The notes below the pieces were generated by a model, which did not search any database, had not been told where the DNA came from, and worked only from the letters and a program-made list of their open reading frames with translations. From Microbacterium sp. AB (GTDB lineage Bacteria > Actinomycetota > Actinomycetes > Actinomycetales > Microbacteriaceae): a stretch of DNA of 64,000 nucleotides. Of this stretch, positions 25,242 through 33,812 are shown one piece after another. The stretch covers positions 1,984,001 through 2,048,000 of the forward strand of contig NZ_CP118157.1 of NCBI RefSeq assembly GCF_032878875.1. The letters are read 5' to 3'. Position 1 is the stretch's first letter. Each line of letters opens with the position of its first letter. A program made the position numbers and the translations under genes.

Positions 25242-26259
25242 TCGTCGTCCTCTCGCCCCGGGGGGTGTCGTCGTCCGTGGTCAGATGCGGCGCGATGTCG
25301 CGCGGATCGAGCGTGCCGTCGAGCACCATCCTCACCTGCTCGACGATGGGCATCTCGACGTCCTTCGCCCGCGCGAGCTTGAGGATGGGGGCGACGGACC
25401 CGAGCCCCTCGGCCGTCTGCTCCATCTGCGTCACGACGTCCTGCAGCGTGTAGCCCTGGCCGAGCAGGCGTCCCGCCGTGTTGTTGCGGCTGAGCGGCGA
25501 CTGGCACGTCGCGATGAGGTCGCCGAGCCCCGCCAGACCCTGCATCGTCTCGGCCTTCGCGCCGTAGGCGACGGCGAAGTCCGTCATCTCGACGAGGCCG
25601 CGCGTGATGATCGACGCCTTCGTGTTCTCGCCGTAGCCCACGCCGTCGACGATCCCGATCGCGACCGCGATGAGGTTCTTCAGCACGCCCCCGAACTCGG
25701 TGCCGATGACGTCGGTGTTCACGAAGCTGCGGAAGTAGGGGTTGCGCGCGGTCCGGGCGATGCGCTCGGCCGTCTCCTGGCTCGACGAGGAGATGACGGC
25801 GGCCGTGGGCTGCTCGCGGGCGATCTCGAGGGCGAGGTTCGGTCCGCTGGCGACGGCGATGCGGGCGGGGTCGCAGTCGAGCGCCTGCTCGACGACCTGG
25901 CTCATGCGCAGTCCCGTCCGCTTCTCGACGCCCTTCATGAGGCTCACGACGGGCACGTCGGAGTCCCCGATGATCGGCCGCAGCTGCGCGAGCGTGTCGC
26001 GTGCCGAGGTGCTCGGCACCGACAGGTACACCTGCGTGGCGCCCTCCACGGCCTTGCGCAGCACGTGCGTGGCGCGGATGCCGCGCGGCAGGTTGACGCC
26101 CGAGAGGTACTGGGAGTTCCGCTTCCCCTCGTCGATCTCGTGCGCCAGCTCCGGACGACGGGCCCACATGGTCACGTGGGCGCCGCCGTCGGCGAGGATC
26201 TTGCCGAAGGTCGTGCCCCAGCTGCCGGCGCCCACGACGACGACGCGCTCGGACGTCAC
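25141..26259 (-). CDS. gpsA: Glycerol-3-phosphate dehydrogenase [NAD(P)+], frameshifted 3' end likely
   Basis: Makes glycerol-3-phosphate for phospholipids. It has VVVGAGSWGTTFGKILAD at the start, KNLIAVAIGIVDGVGYGENTK, LAGLGDLIATCQSPLSRN and QTAEGLGSV. GTG 26259 overlaps the acyltransferase stop (GTGA). As read, the protein has 372 residues and runs 101 nt into ddl with an Arg/Gly-rich tail. If the C6 run at 25260-25265 (minus strand) had one more C, the frame would end DTPPGREDDE with its TGA overlapping the ddl ATG, the usual length and a normal junction. A real indel or a sequence error in this homopolymer is likely. Confidence 0.9.
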   Translation of the reverse strand: MTSERVVVVGAGSWGTTFGKILADGGAHVTMWARRPELAHEIDEGKRNSQYLSGVNLPRGIRATHVLRKAVEGATQVYLSVPSTSARDTLAQLRPIIGDSDVPVVSLMKGVEKRTGLRMSQVVEQALDCDPARIAVASGPNLALEIAREQPTAAVISSSSQETAERIARTARNPYFRSFVNTDVIGTEFGGVLKNLIAVAIGIVDGVGYGENTKASIITRGLVEMTDFAVAYGAKAETMQGLAGLGDLIATCQSPLSRNNTAGRLLGQGYTLQDVVTQMEQTAEGLGSVAPILKLARAKDVEMPIVEQVRMVLDGTLDPRDIAPHLTTDDDTPRGERTTNDDGDSGGALRRALQRALHLGRDGRRGAGRDRP

Positions 26260-27002
26260 AGCTTCCCCGTCTCCGGCTGGCCGCTCCTCGACGGGTCCCA
26301 GCGCTCCGGCGGCGCCTTCTCTCCGCGCAGATCCTCGAGGAGGGCGGTGATCGCGTCCATCAGCCGGCCGGTGCCCGCCGTGATCGCGGCCTGGTCGTTC
26401 GGATGCCCTCGCAGGTCGGAGAGGTCGACGGGGTCGCCGACGGCCACCGTGATCGGCTTGCGCAGCGGGAGGACCGAGAACCTGCCGTAACGGGGCATGA
26501 CGGCCTGCGCGCCCCAGTGCGCGACCGGGATGAGCGGGATGTCGCCGGCGATCGCGAGACGCACGGCGCCCGACTTGCCGCGCATGGGCCACAGATCCGG
26601 ATCGCGTGTGAGAGTCCCCTCGGGGTACACGATGACGCCGCGCTCGTTCGCCACGAGCTCCCTGCCCTGCGCGAGCGCCTGCGCCGCCGCTCCGCGCGAG
26701 CGCGCGACGGGGACCATCCCGGCCCTGCGCAGGATCCAGCCCAGGACGGGAACGCGGAAGAGGCTCTCCTTGGCCAGGAAGCGCGGCACCCTGCCCATGC
26801 GCCACGTCGCCACGGCGACGAGCACGGGATCGATCTCGCTGTGGTGGTTCGGGGAGAGCACGAACGCCCCCGTCCGGGGCAGCTTCTCGGCGCCGCGCAC
26901 CTCGATCCTCGTGAGCACGCCGACGACGGGCAGCACGATCGCGGCCAGCGGCCAGAAGATGCTCGGCCGGGATCTCTCCGGGGAGGAGGGACCCACCGTC
27001 AT
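26256..27002 (-). CDS. 1-acyl-sn-glycerol-3-phosphate acyltransferase-like (PlsC family)
   Basis: Probably acylates lysophosphatidate in membrane lipid synthesis, 248 residues. It has one N-terminal hydrophobic helix (FWPLAAIVLPVVGVLTRIEV), the catalytic NHHSEID (NHx4D) near residue 52, RAGMVPVAR, and the substrate motif YPEGTLTRDPDLW. It sits between murA and gpsA, with 4-nt overlaps on both sides. This suits joint production of lipid precursors. Confidence 0.9.
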   Translation of the reverse strand: MTVGPSSPERSRPSIFWPLAAIVLPVVGVLTRIEVRGAEKLPRTGAFVLSPNHHSEIDPVLVAVATWRMGRVPRFLAKESLFRVPVLGWILRRAGMVPVARSRGAAAQALAQGRELVANERGVIVYPEGTLTRDPDLWPMRGKSGAVRLAIAGDIPLIPVAHWGAQAVMPRYGRFSVLPLRKPITVAVGDPVDLSDLRGHPNDQAAITAGTGRLMDAITALLEDLRGEKAPPERWDPSRSGQPETGKL

Positions 27003-28366
27003 CCCACGACGTCGAAGTCGGCGCCGAGAGCGGTGAGCTTCTCGAAGAACCGCTCGTAGCCGCGTCGGATGATGCCGACGCCCGACACGCGCGACGTGCC
27101 CTCGGCCGTCAGCGCCGCGATCACGTGGCTGTAGCCGCCGCGCAGATCTGGCACGACGATGTCGGCGCCGTGCAGCGGGGTCGGGCCGGTGATCACGGCG
27201 GCCTGCTCGAGCGCGCGCCGCGGGACGCGACGGTACGCGCCGTCGAGGCCGCGGGGGTGGACGACGATGTTCGCGCCCATCTGGTTGAGCGCGTCGGTGA
27301 AGCCGAAGCGGTTCTCGTACACGGTCTCGTGCACGACCGACGTGCCGTGCGCCTGCGTGAGGGCGACGATGAGCGGCTGCTGCCAGTCGGTCATGAACCC
27401 GGGATGCACGTCTGTCTCGACGGTCACGGGCTTCAGCGGCGCGGTCCCGCGGTGGAAGCGGATGCCGTCGTCCGTGATGTCGAAGTCGCCTCCGACCTTG
27501 CGGAAGACGTTGAGGAACGTGAGCATCTCGTACTGGCGCGCGCCCTTGACGAAGATGTCGCCGTCCGTCGCGAGAGCCGCCGACGCCCAGGAGGCCGCCT
27601 CGTTCCGGTCGAACAGCGAACGGTGGTCGTACCCCCGCAGCTCCTTGACGCCCTCGATGAAGATGACGCGGTTCGGCTCGTAGGAGATGATGGCGCCCAT
27701 CTTCTGCAGCACGCCGATGAGGTCCATGATCTCGGGCTCGATCGCCGCGTTGCGCAGCTCGGTGACGCCGTCGGCGCGCACGGCCGTGAGCAGGACCTGC
27801 TCGGTCGCCCCCACGCTCGGGTACGGCAGCTCGATGTCGGCGCCGTGGAGGCCCTTCGGGGCCGACAGCCGGATGCCGCTGGGCTGCTTGTCCACGATCG
27901 CGCCGAAGGATCGCAGCGCGTCGAGGTGGAAGTCGATCGGGCGGTCGCCGATGCGGCATCCGCCGAGGTCGGGGATGAACGCCTGGCCGAGGAGGTGCAG
28001 CAGCGGGCCGCAGAAGAGGATCGGGATGCGGGAGGACCCGGCGTGCGCGTCGATCTCCTCGAAGTTCGCGGACTTCGCCGCGCTCGGGTCGAGGACGAGG
28101 GATCCGGCCTCCTCGCCCTCGGTGACGGTCACGCCGTGCACCTCGAGCAGCGAGCGGACGACCTCGACGTCGCGGATGTCCGGCACGTCGCGCAGCGTGC
28201 TCGGCGTCTCGCCGAGGAGGGACGCGACCATCGCCTTGGTCGCCAGGTTCTTCGCGCCTCGCACGTCGACCTGCCCGCGCAGCGGACGCCCGCCGCGGAT
28301 CTCGATCACTTCGCCGGCCCGCGACGCCGAGGCGCCTGCGACCGTCGTGTCGCCCAGGAGAGTCAT
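26999..28366 (-). CDS. murA: UDP-N-acetylglucosamine 1-carboxyvinyltransferase
   Basis: First committed step of peptidoglycan synthesis. The 455 residues include GAKNLATKAMVASLL near residue 38 and the fosfomycin-target cysteine in LGGCRIGDRPIDFHL near residue 137. Then come VGATEQVLL and TDWQQPLIVALTQAHG, and the chain ends DLRGGYSHVIAALTAEG and ERFFEKL. First gene of the murA-acyltransferase-gpsA-ddl string. A serine/alanine-rich 20-residue N-terminus precedes the fold. Confidence 0.97.
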   Translation of the reverse strand: MTLLGDTTVAGASASRAGEVIEIRGGRPLRGQVDVRGAKNLATKAMVASLLGETPSTLRDVPDIRDVEVVRSLLEVHGVTVTEGEEAGSLVLDPSAAKSANFEEIDAHAGSSRIPILFCGPLLHLLGQAFIPDLGGCRIGDRPIDFHLDALRSFGAIVDKQPSGIRLSAPKGLHGADIELPYPSVGATEQVLLTAVRADGVTELRNAAIEPEIMDLIGVLQKMGAIISYEPNRVIFIEGVKELRGYDHRSLFDRNEAASWASAALATDGDIFVKGARQYEMLTFLNVFRKVGGDFDITDDGIRFHRGTAPLKPVTVETDVHPGFMTDWQQPLIVALTQAHGTSVVHETVYENRFGFTDALNQMGANIVVHPRGLDGAYRRVPRRALEQAAVITGPTPLHGADIVVPDLRGGYSHVIAALTAEGTSRVSGVGIIRRGYERFFEKLTALGADFDVVG

Positions 28367-28433
28367 GTGCTTGTGGCCTCACTACCGTTCAGGCGGGTTC
28401 TCCGCCGGCTTTTCGGGGCCGCGAGCCCCGGGC

Positions 28434-29030
28434 TCACGGTACGGGGATCGTCCGTGGCCGCCACGCCTCGCGGCGGGCCTCGAACTCCGCGATCTTCTCT
28501 TCGCTGCGGAGGGTGAGGCCGATGTCGTCGAGCCCCTCGAGGAGCCGCCACCTAGTGTAATCGTCGATCTCGAACGGGGCGGTGAAGTCGCCGAGTACGG
28601 CGGTTCGCTCCGCGAGGTCCACGGTCATCTCGACCCCGGGCTGCGCCTCGATGGCGGCCCAGAACCGCTCCAGGTCGGCCTCCGAGATGATGCCTGTGAG
28701 AAGGCCCTGCTTGCCGGAGTTGCCGCGGAAGATGTCCGCGAACCGCGGGCTCAGGACCACTTTGAAGCCGTAGTCGCGCAGAGCCCACACCGCATGCTCC
28801 CGGCTCGAGCCCGTCCCGAAGTCGGCGCCCGCGACGAGGACCGACGCGGCCCGGTACGGGTCCTGGTTCAGGACGAACCCGGGATCCTGGCGCCATCCGT
28901 GGAACAGGGCGTCCTCGAACCCGGTCTTCGTGACCCGCTTGAGGAACACGGCGGGGATGATCTGATCGGTGTCGACGTTCGACCGCTTGAGGGGAGCGGC
29001 GACGCCCGTGTGGGTGATGAACTTCTCCAT
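28434..29030 (-). CDS. leuD: 3-isopropylmalate dehydratase, small subunit
   Basis: Swivel subunit of the leucine-pathway isomerase that converts 2- to 3-isopropylmalate. The 198 residues show [39 protein letters not shown] and [11 protein letters not shown]. It begins 10 bp after leuC and is cotranscribed with it. Confidence 0.97.
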   Translation of the reverse strand: MEKFITHTGVAAPLKRSNVDTDQIIPAVFLKRVTKTGFEDALFHGWRQDPGFVLNQDPYRAASVLVAGADFGTGSSREHAVWALRDYGFKVVLSPRFADIFRGNSGKQGLLTGIISEADLERFWAAIEAQPGVEMTVDLAERTAVLGDFTAPFEIDDYTRWRLLEGLDDIGLTLRSEEKIAEFEARREAWRPRTIPVP

Positions 29031-29040
29031 GAGCGGCTCC

Positions 29041-30510
29041 TTACGCCTCGGCGCCCGACAGCGCGGGCTCGTCTGCGGGCTCCAGGTCGGACGGGCTCGA
29101 CAGGGTGCCGCGGATGGCGGTGGCCGCGGCGACGAGCGGCGAGACGAGGTGCGTGCGCCCTCCCTTGCCCTGACGGCCCTCGAAGTTCCGGTTGGACGTC
29201 GACGCGCACCGCTCCCCCGGCGCCAGCTGATCGGGGTTCATCCCCAGGCACATCGAGCAGCCGGCGAACCGCCACTCCGCCCCGAAATCCGTCACGATCC
29301 TGTCGATGCCCTCGGCCTCCGCCTGCAGGCGCACCCGAGCCGATCCGGGGACGACCATGACGCGCACGCCCTCCGCCTTCGTGCGGCCCTCGATGATCGA
29401 GGCGAAAGCGCGGAGGTCCTCGATGCGGCTGTTCGTGCAGGAGCCCATGAAGACCGCGTCGACGTGCACGTCCTTCAGACGGGTGCCGGGCGCGAGGTCC
29501 ATGTACGCGAGCGCGCGCTCCGCCGCGGCACGCTCGTTCGGGTCCTCGAAGACGTCGGGAACGGGCACCGTGTCGCTCAACGACACGCCCTGACCCGGGT
29601 TCGTGCCCCATGTGACGAACGGCTCCAGCTCGTTCGCGTCGAGGAAGACCTCCGCGTCGAAGGCGGCGCCCTCGTCCGTCGGCAGCGTGCGCCAGTAGGC
29701 GACCGCGTCCTCCCAGTCCCGCCCCTTCGGCGCGTGGGGACGACCCTCCAGGTACGCGAACGTGGTCTCGTCGGGCGCGACCATCCCGGCGCGCGCGCCC
29801 GCCTCGATCGACATGTTGCAGATCGTCATGCGCCCCTCCATGGAGAGCGATCGGATGGCGCTGCCGCGGTACTCCAGGACGTATCCCTGTCCGCCGCCCG
29901 TGCCGATCTTCGCGATGACCGCCAGGATGATGTCCTTCGCCGTGACGCCGGGCCTCAGCTCGCCCTCGACCGTGATGGCCATGGTCTTGAACGGCTTCAG
30001 CGGCAGCGTCTGCGTGGCCATGACGTGCTCGACCTCGCTCGTGCCGATGCCGAACGCCATCGCCCCGAACGCGCCGTGCGTGGACGTGTGGCTGTCACCG
30101 CAGACGACCGTGACGCCCGGCATCGTCAGACCCAGCTGCGGCCCGACGACGTGCACGATGCCCTGCTCGGCGTCCCCGAGCGAGTGCAGGCGCACGCCGA
30201 ACTCCGCGGCGTTGCGCCGCAGCGTCTCGATCTGCGTGCGACTCGTCAGATCCGCGATCGGCTTGTCGATCGCGAGCGTCGGGGTGTTGTGGTCCTCCGT
30301 CGCGATCGTCAGATCCACGCGACGCAACGGACGCCCCTCGGCACGCAGTCCGTCGAACGCCTGCGGACTCGTCACCTCGTGCACCAGGTGCAGATCGATG
30401 TAGATGAGGTCGGGCTGCCCGTCCTCGCCCTTCACGACCAGATGATCGTCCCAGACCTTCTCGGCCAGGGTCCGGGGGCGGTCCGGGATCCGGACGTCGT
30501 TCGTGCTCAT
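29041..30510 (-). CDS. leuC: 3-isopropylmalate dehydratase, large subunit
   Basis: Iron-sulfur subunit of isopropylmalate isomerase. The 489 residues contain [31 protein letters not shown], and the [4Fe-4S] cysteines in [10 protein letters not shown] and [15 protein letters not shown]. The C-terminus has the [19 protein letters not shown] motif. A 114-nt leader with a strong inverted repeat precedes it. Confidence 0.97.
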   Translation of the reverse strand: MSTNDVRIPDRPRTLAEKVWDDHLVVKGEDGQPDLIYIDLHLVHEVTSPQAFDGLRAEGRPLRRVDLTIATEDHNTPTLAIDKPIADLTSRTQIETLRRNAAEFGVRLHSLGDAEQGIVHVVGPQLGLTMPGVTVVCGDSHTSTHGAFGAMAFGIGTSEVEHVMATQTLPLKPFKTMAITVEGELRPGVTAKDIILAVIAKIGTGGGQGYVLEYRGSAIRSLSMEGRMTICNMSIEAGARAGMVAPDETTFAYLEGRPHAPKGRDWEDAVAYWRTLPTDEGAAFDAEVFLDANELEPFVTWGTNPGQGVSLSDTVPVPDVFEDPNERAAAERALAYMDLAPGTRLKDVHVDAVFMGSCTNSRIEDLRAFASIIEGRTKAEGVRVMVVPGSARVRLQAEAEGIDRIVTDFGAEWRFAGCSMCLGMNPDQLAPGERCASTSNRNFEGRQGKGGRTHLVSPLVAAATAIRGTLSSPSDLEPADEPALSGAEA

Positions 30511-30557
30511 TGCGGTTCCTGCTCCTCATGCTCGTCGGTGTCGGCCTACGACGAACT

Positions 30558-30595
30558 CCGCGACGGGAGAGGCCTAGAGGATGACCCCGTCGCGG
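30558..30595 (-). promoter_or_regulatory. Inverted repeat in the leuCD leader
   Basis: CCGCGACGGG (30558-30567) and CCCGTCGCGG (30586-30595) are exact complements around an 18-nt loop. The hairpin lies in the predicted leader, 48-85 nt before leuC. It has no T-tract. It could be an attenuator-like fold or an operator. No leucine-codon leader peptide was seen. Confidence 0.45.
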
Positions 30596-30630
30596 CGGAT
30601 AAGGAGAAGCCGGGCGCACCGCACGCCATG

Positions 30631-30639
30631 ATCCTAGCA
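30631..30639 (-). promoter_or_regulatory. Extended -10 promoter element for leuCD
   Basis: On the minus strand TGCTAGGAT, an extended -10 (TGnTAGGAT), about 120 nt before leuC. No good -35 is visible. The site also forms a small dyad, ATCCT-AGC-AGGAT (30631-30643). Confidence 0.45.
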
Positions 30640-30739
30640 GGATGCTCCGCACCCCCGGCTCTCATCGAAGAAGTGCACAGGTCGAGTCGGCACGGCCGCC
30701 GTCCGATGAGCAGAAAGCCGCGGCGGACCGCTCGGCCCG

Positions 30740-31750
30740 TCAGGCGTCCTCGCCCCGGCCGGCGACGGACGTCCGCGCGCGTGCCTCACGCGAGGAGGAG
30801 ACGAGGCTCGCGATCGTCGCGACCGTCATCGAGCCGACGATCACGCCCAGCGAGACCACATTGCCGATGTCGGGCGCCCACTCGACGGGCCGGCCGCCGT
30901 TGATGAACGGCAGCTCGTTCACGTGCAGGGCGTGGAACACGAGCTTCACGCCGATGAACGCGAGGATGAAGGCGACCCCGTAGTGCAGGTACTTGAGCTT
31001 CTCGAGCAGGTCGCCGAGCAGGAAGTAGAGCTGGCGGAGGCCCATGAGGGCGAAGAGGTTCGCCGCGAACACGAGGAAGGGCTCCTGCGTGATGCCGTAG
31101 ATCGCGGGGATGGAGTCTATCGCGAACATCAGGTCGGTCACGCCGATCGAGACGAAGACGATGAGCATCGGCGTGAGCATCTTCCTGCCGTTCACCACGG
31201 TGCGGATCTTCGCGCCGTCGTACTCGTCGCTCACGTCGATGAAGCGGCGCAGCGACCGCACGATGAAGCTCTCGGTCTGGGCGTCGGCCTCGTCCTTCTC
31301 CGGCAGCGCCTGGCGCACGGCCGTGACGATGAGGAACGCGCCGAAGATGTAGAAGATCCAGCTGAGGTTCTCGATGAGGGCCGCGCCCAGGAGGATGAAC
31401 GCCGCCCGCAGCACGAGCGCGATGATGATCCCCACCATCAGCACCTCCTGCTGATAGCGGCGGGGCACGGCGAACTGGCCCATGATCAGCACGAAGACGA
31501 AGAGGTTGTCGACGGACAGGCTGTACTCCGTCAGCCATCCGGCGATGAACTCGCCCGCGTTCTGCCCGCCGCCGATCACCGACAGGACGCCCGCGAAGAC
31601 GAGCGCGAGCGCGACGTAGAAGACGACCCACAGGGTCGACTCCCTCGTGGAGGGGATGTGCGGCCGCTTCAGGATCAGGAGCAGGTCGGCGATCAGGATG
31701 AGGGTCAGGACGACGAGCGATCCGACCTGGAACCAGACGGGGATGTCCAA
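30740..31750 (-). CDS. TerC family integral membrane protein
   Basis: Multipass membrane protein of 336 residues, about nine helices. TerC proteins are tied to metal-ion export (manganese) or tellurium resistance. It has the family motifs EYSLSVDNLFVFVLIM with conserved Asp, RAAFILLGAALIE, and TDLMFAIDSIPAIYGITQEP with the second conserved Asp pair. The start is TTG 31750, behind GAAAGGTC; no ATG fits. I looked for an yybP-ykoY manganese riboswitch in the leader and did not see one. Confidence 0.9.
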   Translation of the reverse strand: MDIPVWFQVGSLVVLTLILIADLLLILKRPHIPSTRESTLWVVFYVALALVFAGVLSVIGGGQNAGEFIAGWLTEYSLSVDNLFVFVLIMGQFAVPRRYQQEVLMVGIIIALVLRAAFILLGAALIENLSWIFYIFGAFLIVTAVRQALPEKDEADAQTESFIVRSLRRFIDVSDEYDGAKIRTVVNGRKMLTPMLIVFVSIGVTDLMFAIDSIPAIYGITQEPFLVFAANLFALMGLRQLYFLLGDLLEKLKYLHYGVAFILAFIGVKLVFHALHVNELPFINGGRPVEWAPDIGNVVSLGVIVGSMTVATIASLVSSSREARARTSVAGRGEDA

Positions 31751-31946
31751 GCGCGAGACCTTTCAGAGGGGCGACGGGAAGTGTCCGAACGGCGAGGACG
31801 GGATGCTCCCTCTCGGATGCTCAGGATACCGAACACGGGGGCGCGGATGGTTCCATGGAGACGATCGGCCGCCGGGCGACACCTTCTTCACGAGAGACGA
31901 CTCCGCCCCGGCGGCAGGAGGCATCGTCGGCACACGAGGAGGCGGG

Positions 31947-32489
31947 ATGGACGAGGCGCGCACCGACGCCGAGCTCACGGCGGCCGCGGCCGACGGGAGC
32001 GATGCGGCTTTCCGCGCGCTCTACCGCCGCCACGTGCGTCCGGTCTACTGGATCGCGCATCGCCTCGTCGGCTCCGACGCCGACGCCGAGGACGTGACGC
32101 AGGAGACGTTCGTCACGGCGTGGCGGAAGATCGGCGGGCTCGAGCTCGCCGGGACGTCGCTGCTGCCGTGGCTCGCGACCATCTGCCGGTTCCAGGCGGC
32201 CAACCGCCTGCGGGCCCGCCGCCGGGCGGAGGCCTCCGAGGTCGACGACACGCTGCCGAGCCTCGTGAGCGTCGAGCAGCAGGTGCTCGACGCGCGGCTC
32301 GCGGAGCGCATCCTGCGGGAGGTCGGCGAGCTGAGCGAGCTGGATCAGCGGATCTTCCGCCTGTGCGCCGTCGACGGCTACGCCTACGCCGCCGCCGCCG
32401 AGGAGCTCGGCGTGGGCCACGGCGTCGTCCGCAATCGTCTCTCCCGCATCCGCACGCGCCTGCGTGCCGTCGTCGGAGAGGAGTCATGA
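31947..32489 (+). CDS. RNA polymerase sigma factor, ECF-like sigma-70 family
   Basis: 180 residues. Region 2 is present (FRALYRRHVRPVYWIAHRL and DAEDVTQETFVTAWRKI), as is region 4 with a helix-turn-helix (YAYAAAAEELGVGHGVVRNR). ATG 31947 follows GAGGAGGCGGG. Its stop overlaps the next ATG, which encodes a DUF4349 membrane protein. That layout is the usual sigma factor/membrane partner arrangement, so the DUF4349 protein may be its anti-sigma or signalling partner. Confidence 0.87.
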   Translation: MDEARTDAELTAAAADGSDAAFRALYRRHVRPVYWIAHRLVGSDADAEDVTQETFVTAWRKIGGLELAGTSLLPWLATICRFQAANRLRARRRAEASEVDDTLPSLVSVEQQVLDARLAERILREVGELSELDQRIFRLCAVDGYAYAAAAEELGVGHGVVRNRLSRIRTRLRAVVGEES

Positions 32490-33550
32490 TGAACCACCAC
32501 GACAGCGAGGCCGACCTGCTGCCGGATCTGCCGGAGGAGGCCGTCCGCCGCATCGAGGAGCGCGTGTTCTCGGACATCCGCGACGATCGCGCACAGGACC
32601 GTGCGACGTCGACGCCTGCGAGGCGCCGGAGGAGGGTCTGGCCGGGGATCGCCGCGGCTGCCGTCGCCGTCGTGCTCGCCGCGGCGATCTCGCCGTCCGT
32701 CGTCTCGAGCATCTCCGGCTCCGAGTCCACCGTGGCAGCCGACGACGCCCTGACCGAGCCCGAGTCCGCGGTGGGCGAGAGCGCCGGCTCGGCCTCCGAC
32801 CCCGACGCGACGACGGGCGAGAGGGAGGTGATCCTGACGGGCGACGCGACCCTCGAGGTCGGAGACGTGCGGACAGCCGCCGACGCGATCACCGCACTCG
32901 TCGAGGAGCGCGGCGGGCGCGTCGACGGGCTGCGGATCGCCGCCGACGGCGACACGGCCGACATGAGCGACGTCTCCACCGCGTCGAGCTGGATATCCGT
33001 GCGTGTCCCCTCGTCCGATCTGACGACCGTCGTCGAGGAGCTCGCGGACGTGGGAGACGTCGTCGAGTCGCAGCTGTCGACGCAGGACGTCACCTCTCAG
33101 GCCGTCGACCTGCGGGCCCGCATCGACGCCGCGCAGGAGTCCGTGAGCCGCCTGACCGAGCTCATGTCGCAGGCGGGCTCGGTGCCGGACCTCCTCGCGG
33201 CCGAGCAGGCGCTGTCGGAGCGCCAGGGTCAGCTCGAGTCCTATCAGCAGGAGCTCGAGTCGCTGGAGGGCCAGGTCGAGATGTCGAGCCTCACGATCGC
33301 CCTGACGACGGCCGACACGGCGGCGGCCCCCGATCCCACCGGCTTCGGCGACGGCCTCCTCGCCGGCTGGAACGGGCTGCTCGCGACGCTCAACGGGATC
33401 GTCGTCGCGCTGGGTTTCCTCCTTCCCTGGCTCGCGGTCGTCGGTGTCGTCGTCCTCGTCCTCTGGCTCTCGCTGCGGGCCCGGCGGCGCCGGGCGCGCG
33501 CGGCACCGCCGGGCCCGGATCGGACCGTGCCGACGGAGGACGCCGGATGA
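32486..33550 (+). CDS. DUF4349 membrane protein
   Basis: 354 residues. A short cytoplasmic N-terminus (residues 1-48, with acidic residues and an Arg cluster) leads to a membrane helix near 50-68 and an extracytoplasmic DUF4349 domain (REVILTGDATLEVGDV, SSWISVRVPSSDL, DVTSQAVDLRARIDAAQES). A coiled coil follows near residues 210-265 (ALSERQGQLESYQQELESLE), and a strong C-terminal membrane helix ends in an Arg-rich tail. Coupled to the sigma gene by a 4-nt overlap. An anti-sigma role is inferred only from context. Confidence 0.85.
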   Translation: MMNHHDSEADLLPDLPEEAVRRIEERVFSDIRDDRAQDRATSTPARRRRRVWPGIAAAAVAVVLAAAISPSVVSSISGSESTVAADDALTEPESAVGESAGSASDPDATTGEREVILTGDATLEVGDVRTAADAITALVEERGGRVDGLRIAADGDTADMSDVSTASSWISVRVPSSDLTTVVEELADVGDVVESQLSTQDVTSQAVDLRARIDAAQESVSRLTELMSQAGSVPDLLAAEQALSERQGQLESYQQELESLEGQVEMSSLTIALTTADTAAAPDPTGFGDGLLAGWNGLLATLNGIVVALGFLLPWLAVVGVVVLVLWLSLRARRRRARAAPPGPDRTVPTEDAG

Positions 33551-33591
33551 ACGGCGAGACACGCGCGGCGGCGGGCCGGAGGCCCCGTGAT

Positions 33592-33621
33592 TTGGCGGCC
33601 TCCGGCTCCGCGTGCCATACT
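33592..33621 (+). promoter_or_regulatory. Promoter of tRNA-Glu
   Basis: TTGGCG (33592-33597), 18-bp spacer, CATACT (33616-33621). Transcription would begin near 33628, about 47 nt before the tRNA. Confidence 0.5.
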
Positions 33622-33654
33622 CTTCTCGTTGCCCGGAACGGGGAACGAGAAGAG
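33620..33654 (+). other. Strong hairpin in front of tRNA-Glu
   Basis: CTCTTCTCGTT (33620-33630) pairs exactly with AACGAGAAGAG (33644-33654). The loop itself pairs CCCG with CGGG around GAA, giving about 15 pairs with one G/G mismatch. No T-tract follows. It may end the DUF4349 transcript or form part of the precursor-tRNA leader. Confidence 0.55.
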
Positions 33655-33674
33655 AACTGAACATCCAGACGTGC

Positions 33675-33747
33675 GGCCCCATCGTATAGCGGCCTAGTAC
33701 GCCGCCCTCTCACGGCGGTAACGCGGGTTCGAATCCCGCTGGGGTCA
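33675..33747 (+). tRNA. tRNA-Glu (anticodon CTC)
   Basis: Cloverleaf of 73 nt. The acceptor arm GGCCCCA pairs with TGGGGTC (one G-T). D arm with TAGCGGCCTAG, anticodon stem CCGCC/GGCGG with loop CTCTCAC giving anticodon CTC, and T arm GCGGG-TTCGAAT-CCCGC. Discriminator base A; the CCA end is not encoded. It reads GAG codons, the main Glu codon in this genome. Confidence 0.96.
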
Positions 33748-33758
33748 CGCCTTTCTCT

Positions 33759-33795
33759 CAAGCCCGGATCTGCGAAGATCCGGGCTTGACCTTTT
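33759..33795 (+). terminator. Intrinsic terminator after tRNA-Glu
   Basis: CAAGCCCGGATCT (33759-33771), loop GCGA, and AGATCCGGGCTTG (33776-33788) make a perfect 13-bp stem, followed after AC C by TTTT (33792-33795). Confidence 0.88.
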
Positions 33796-33812
33796 GGTGC
33801 TTGACTATGGGC

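Noticed and set aside
31751..31946. Manganese (yybP-ykoY) riboswitch upstream of the TerC gene
   Set aside because: Looked for because TerC proteins are often so controlled; the leader shows none of the conserved loop sequences or a matching fold.
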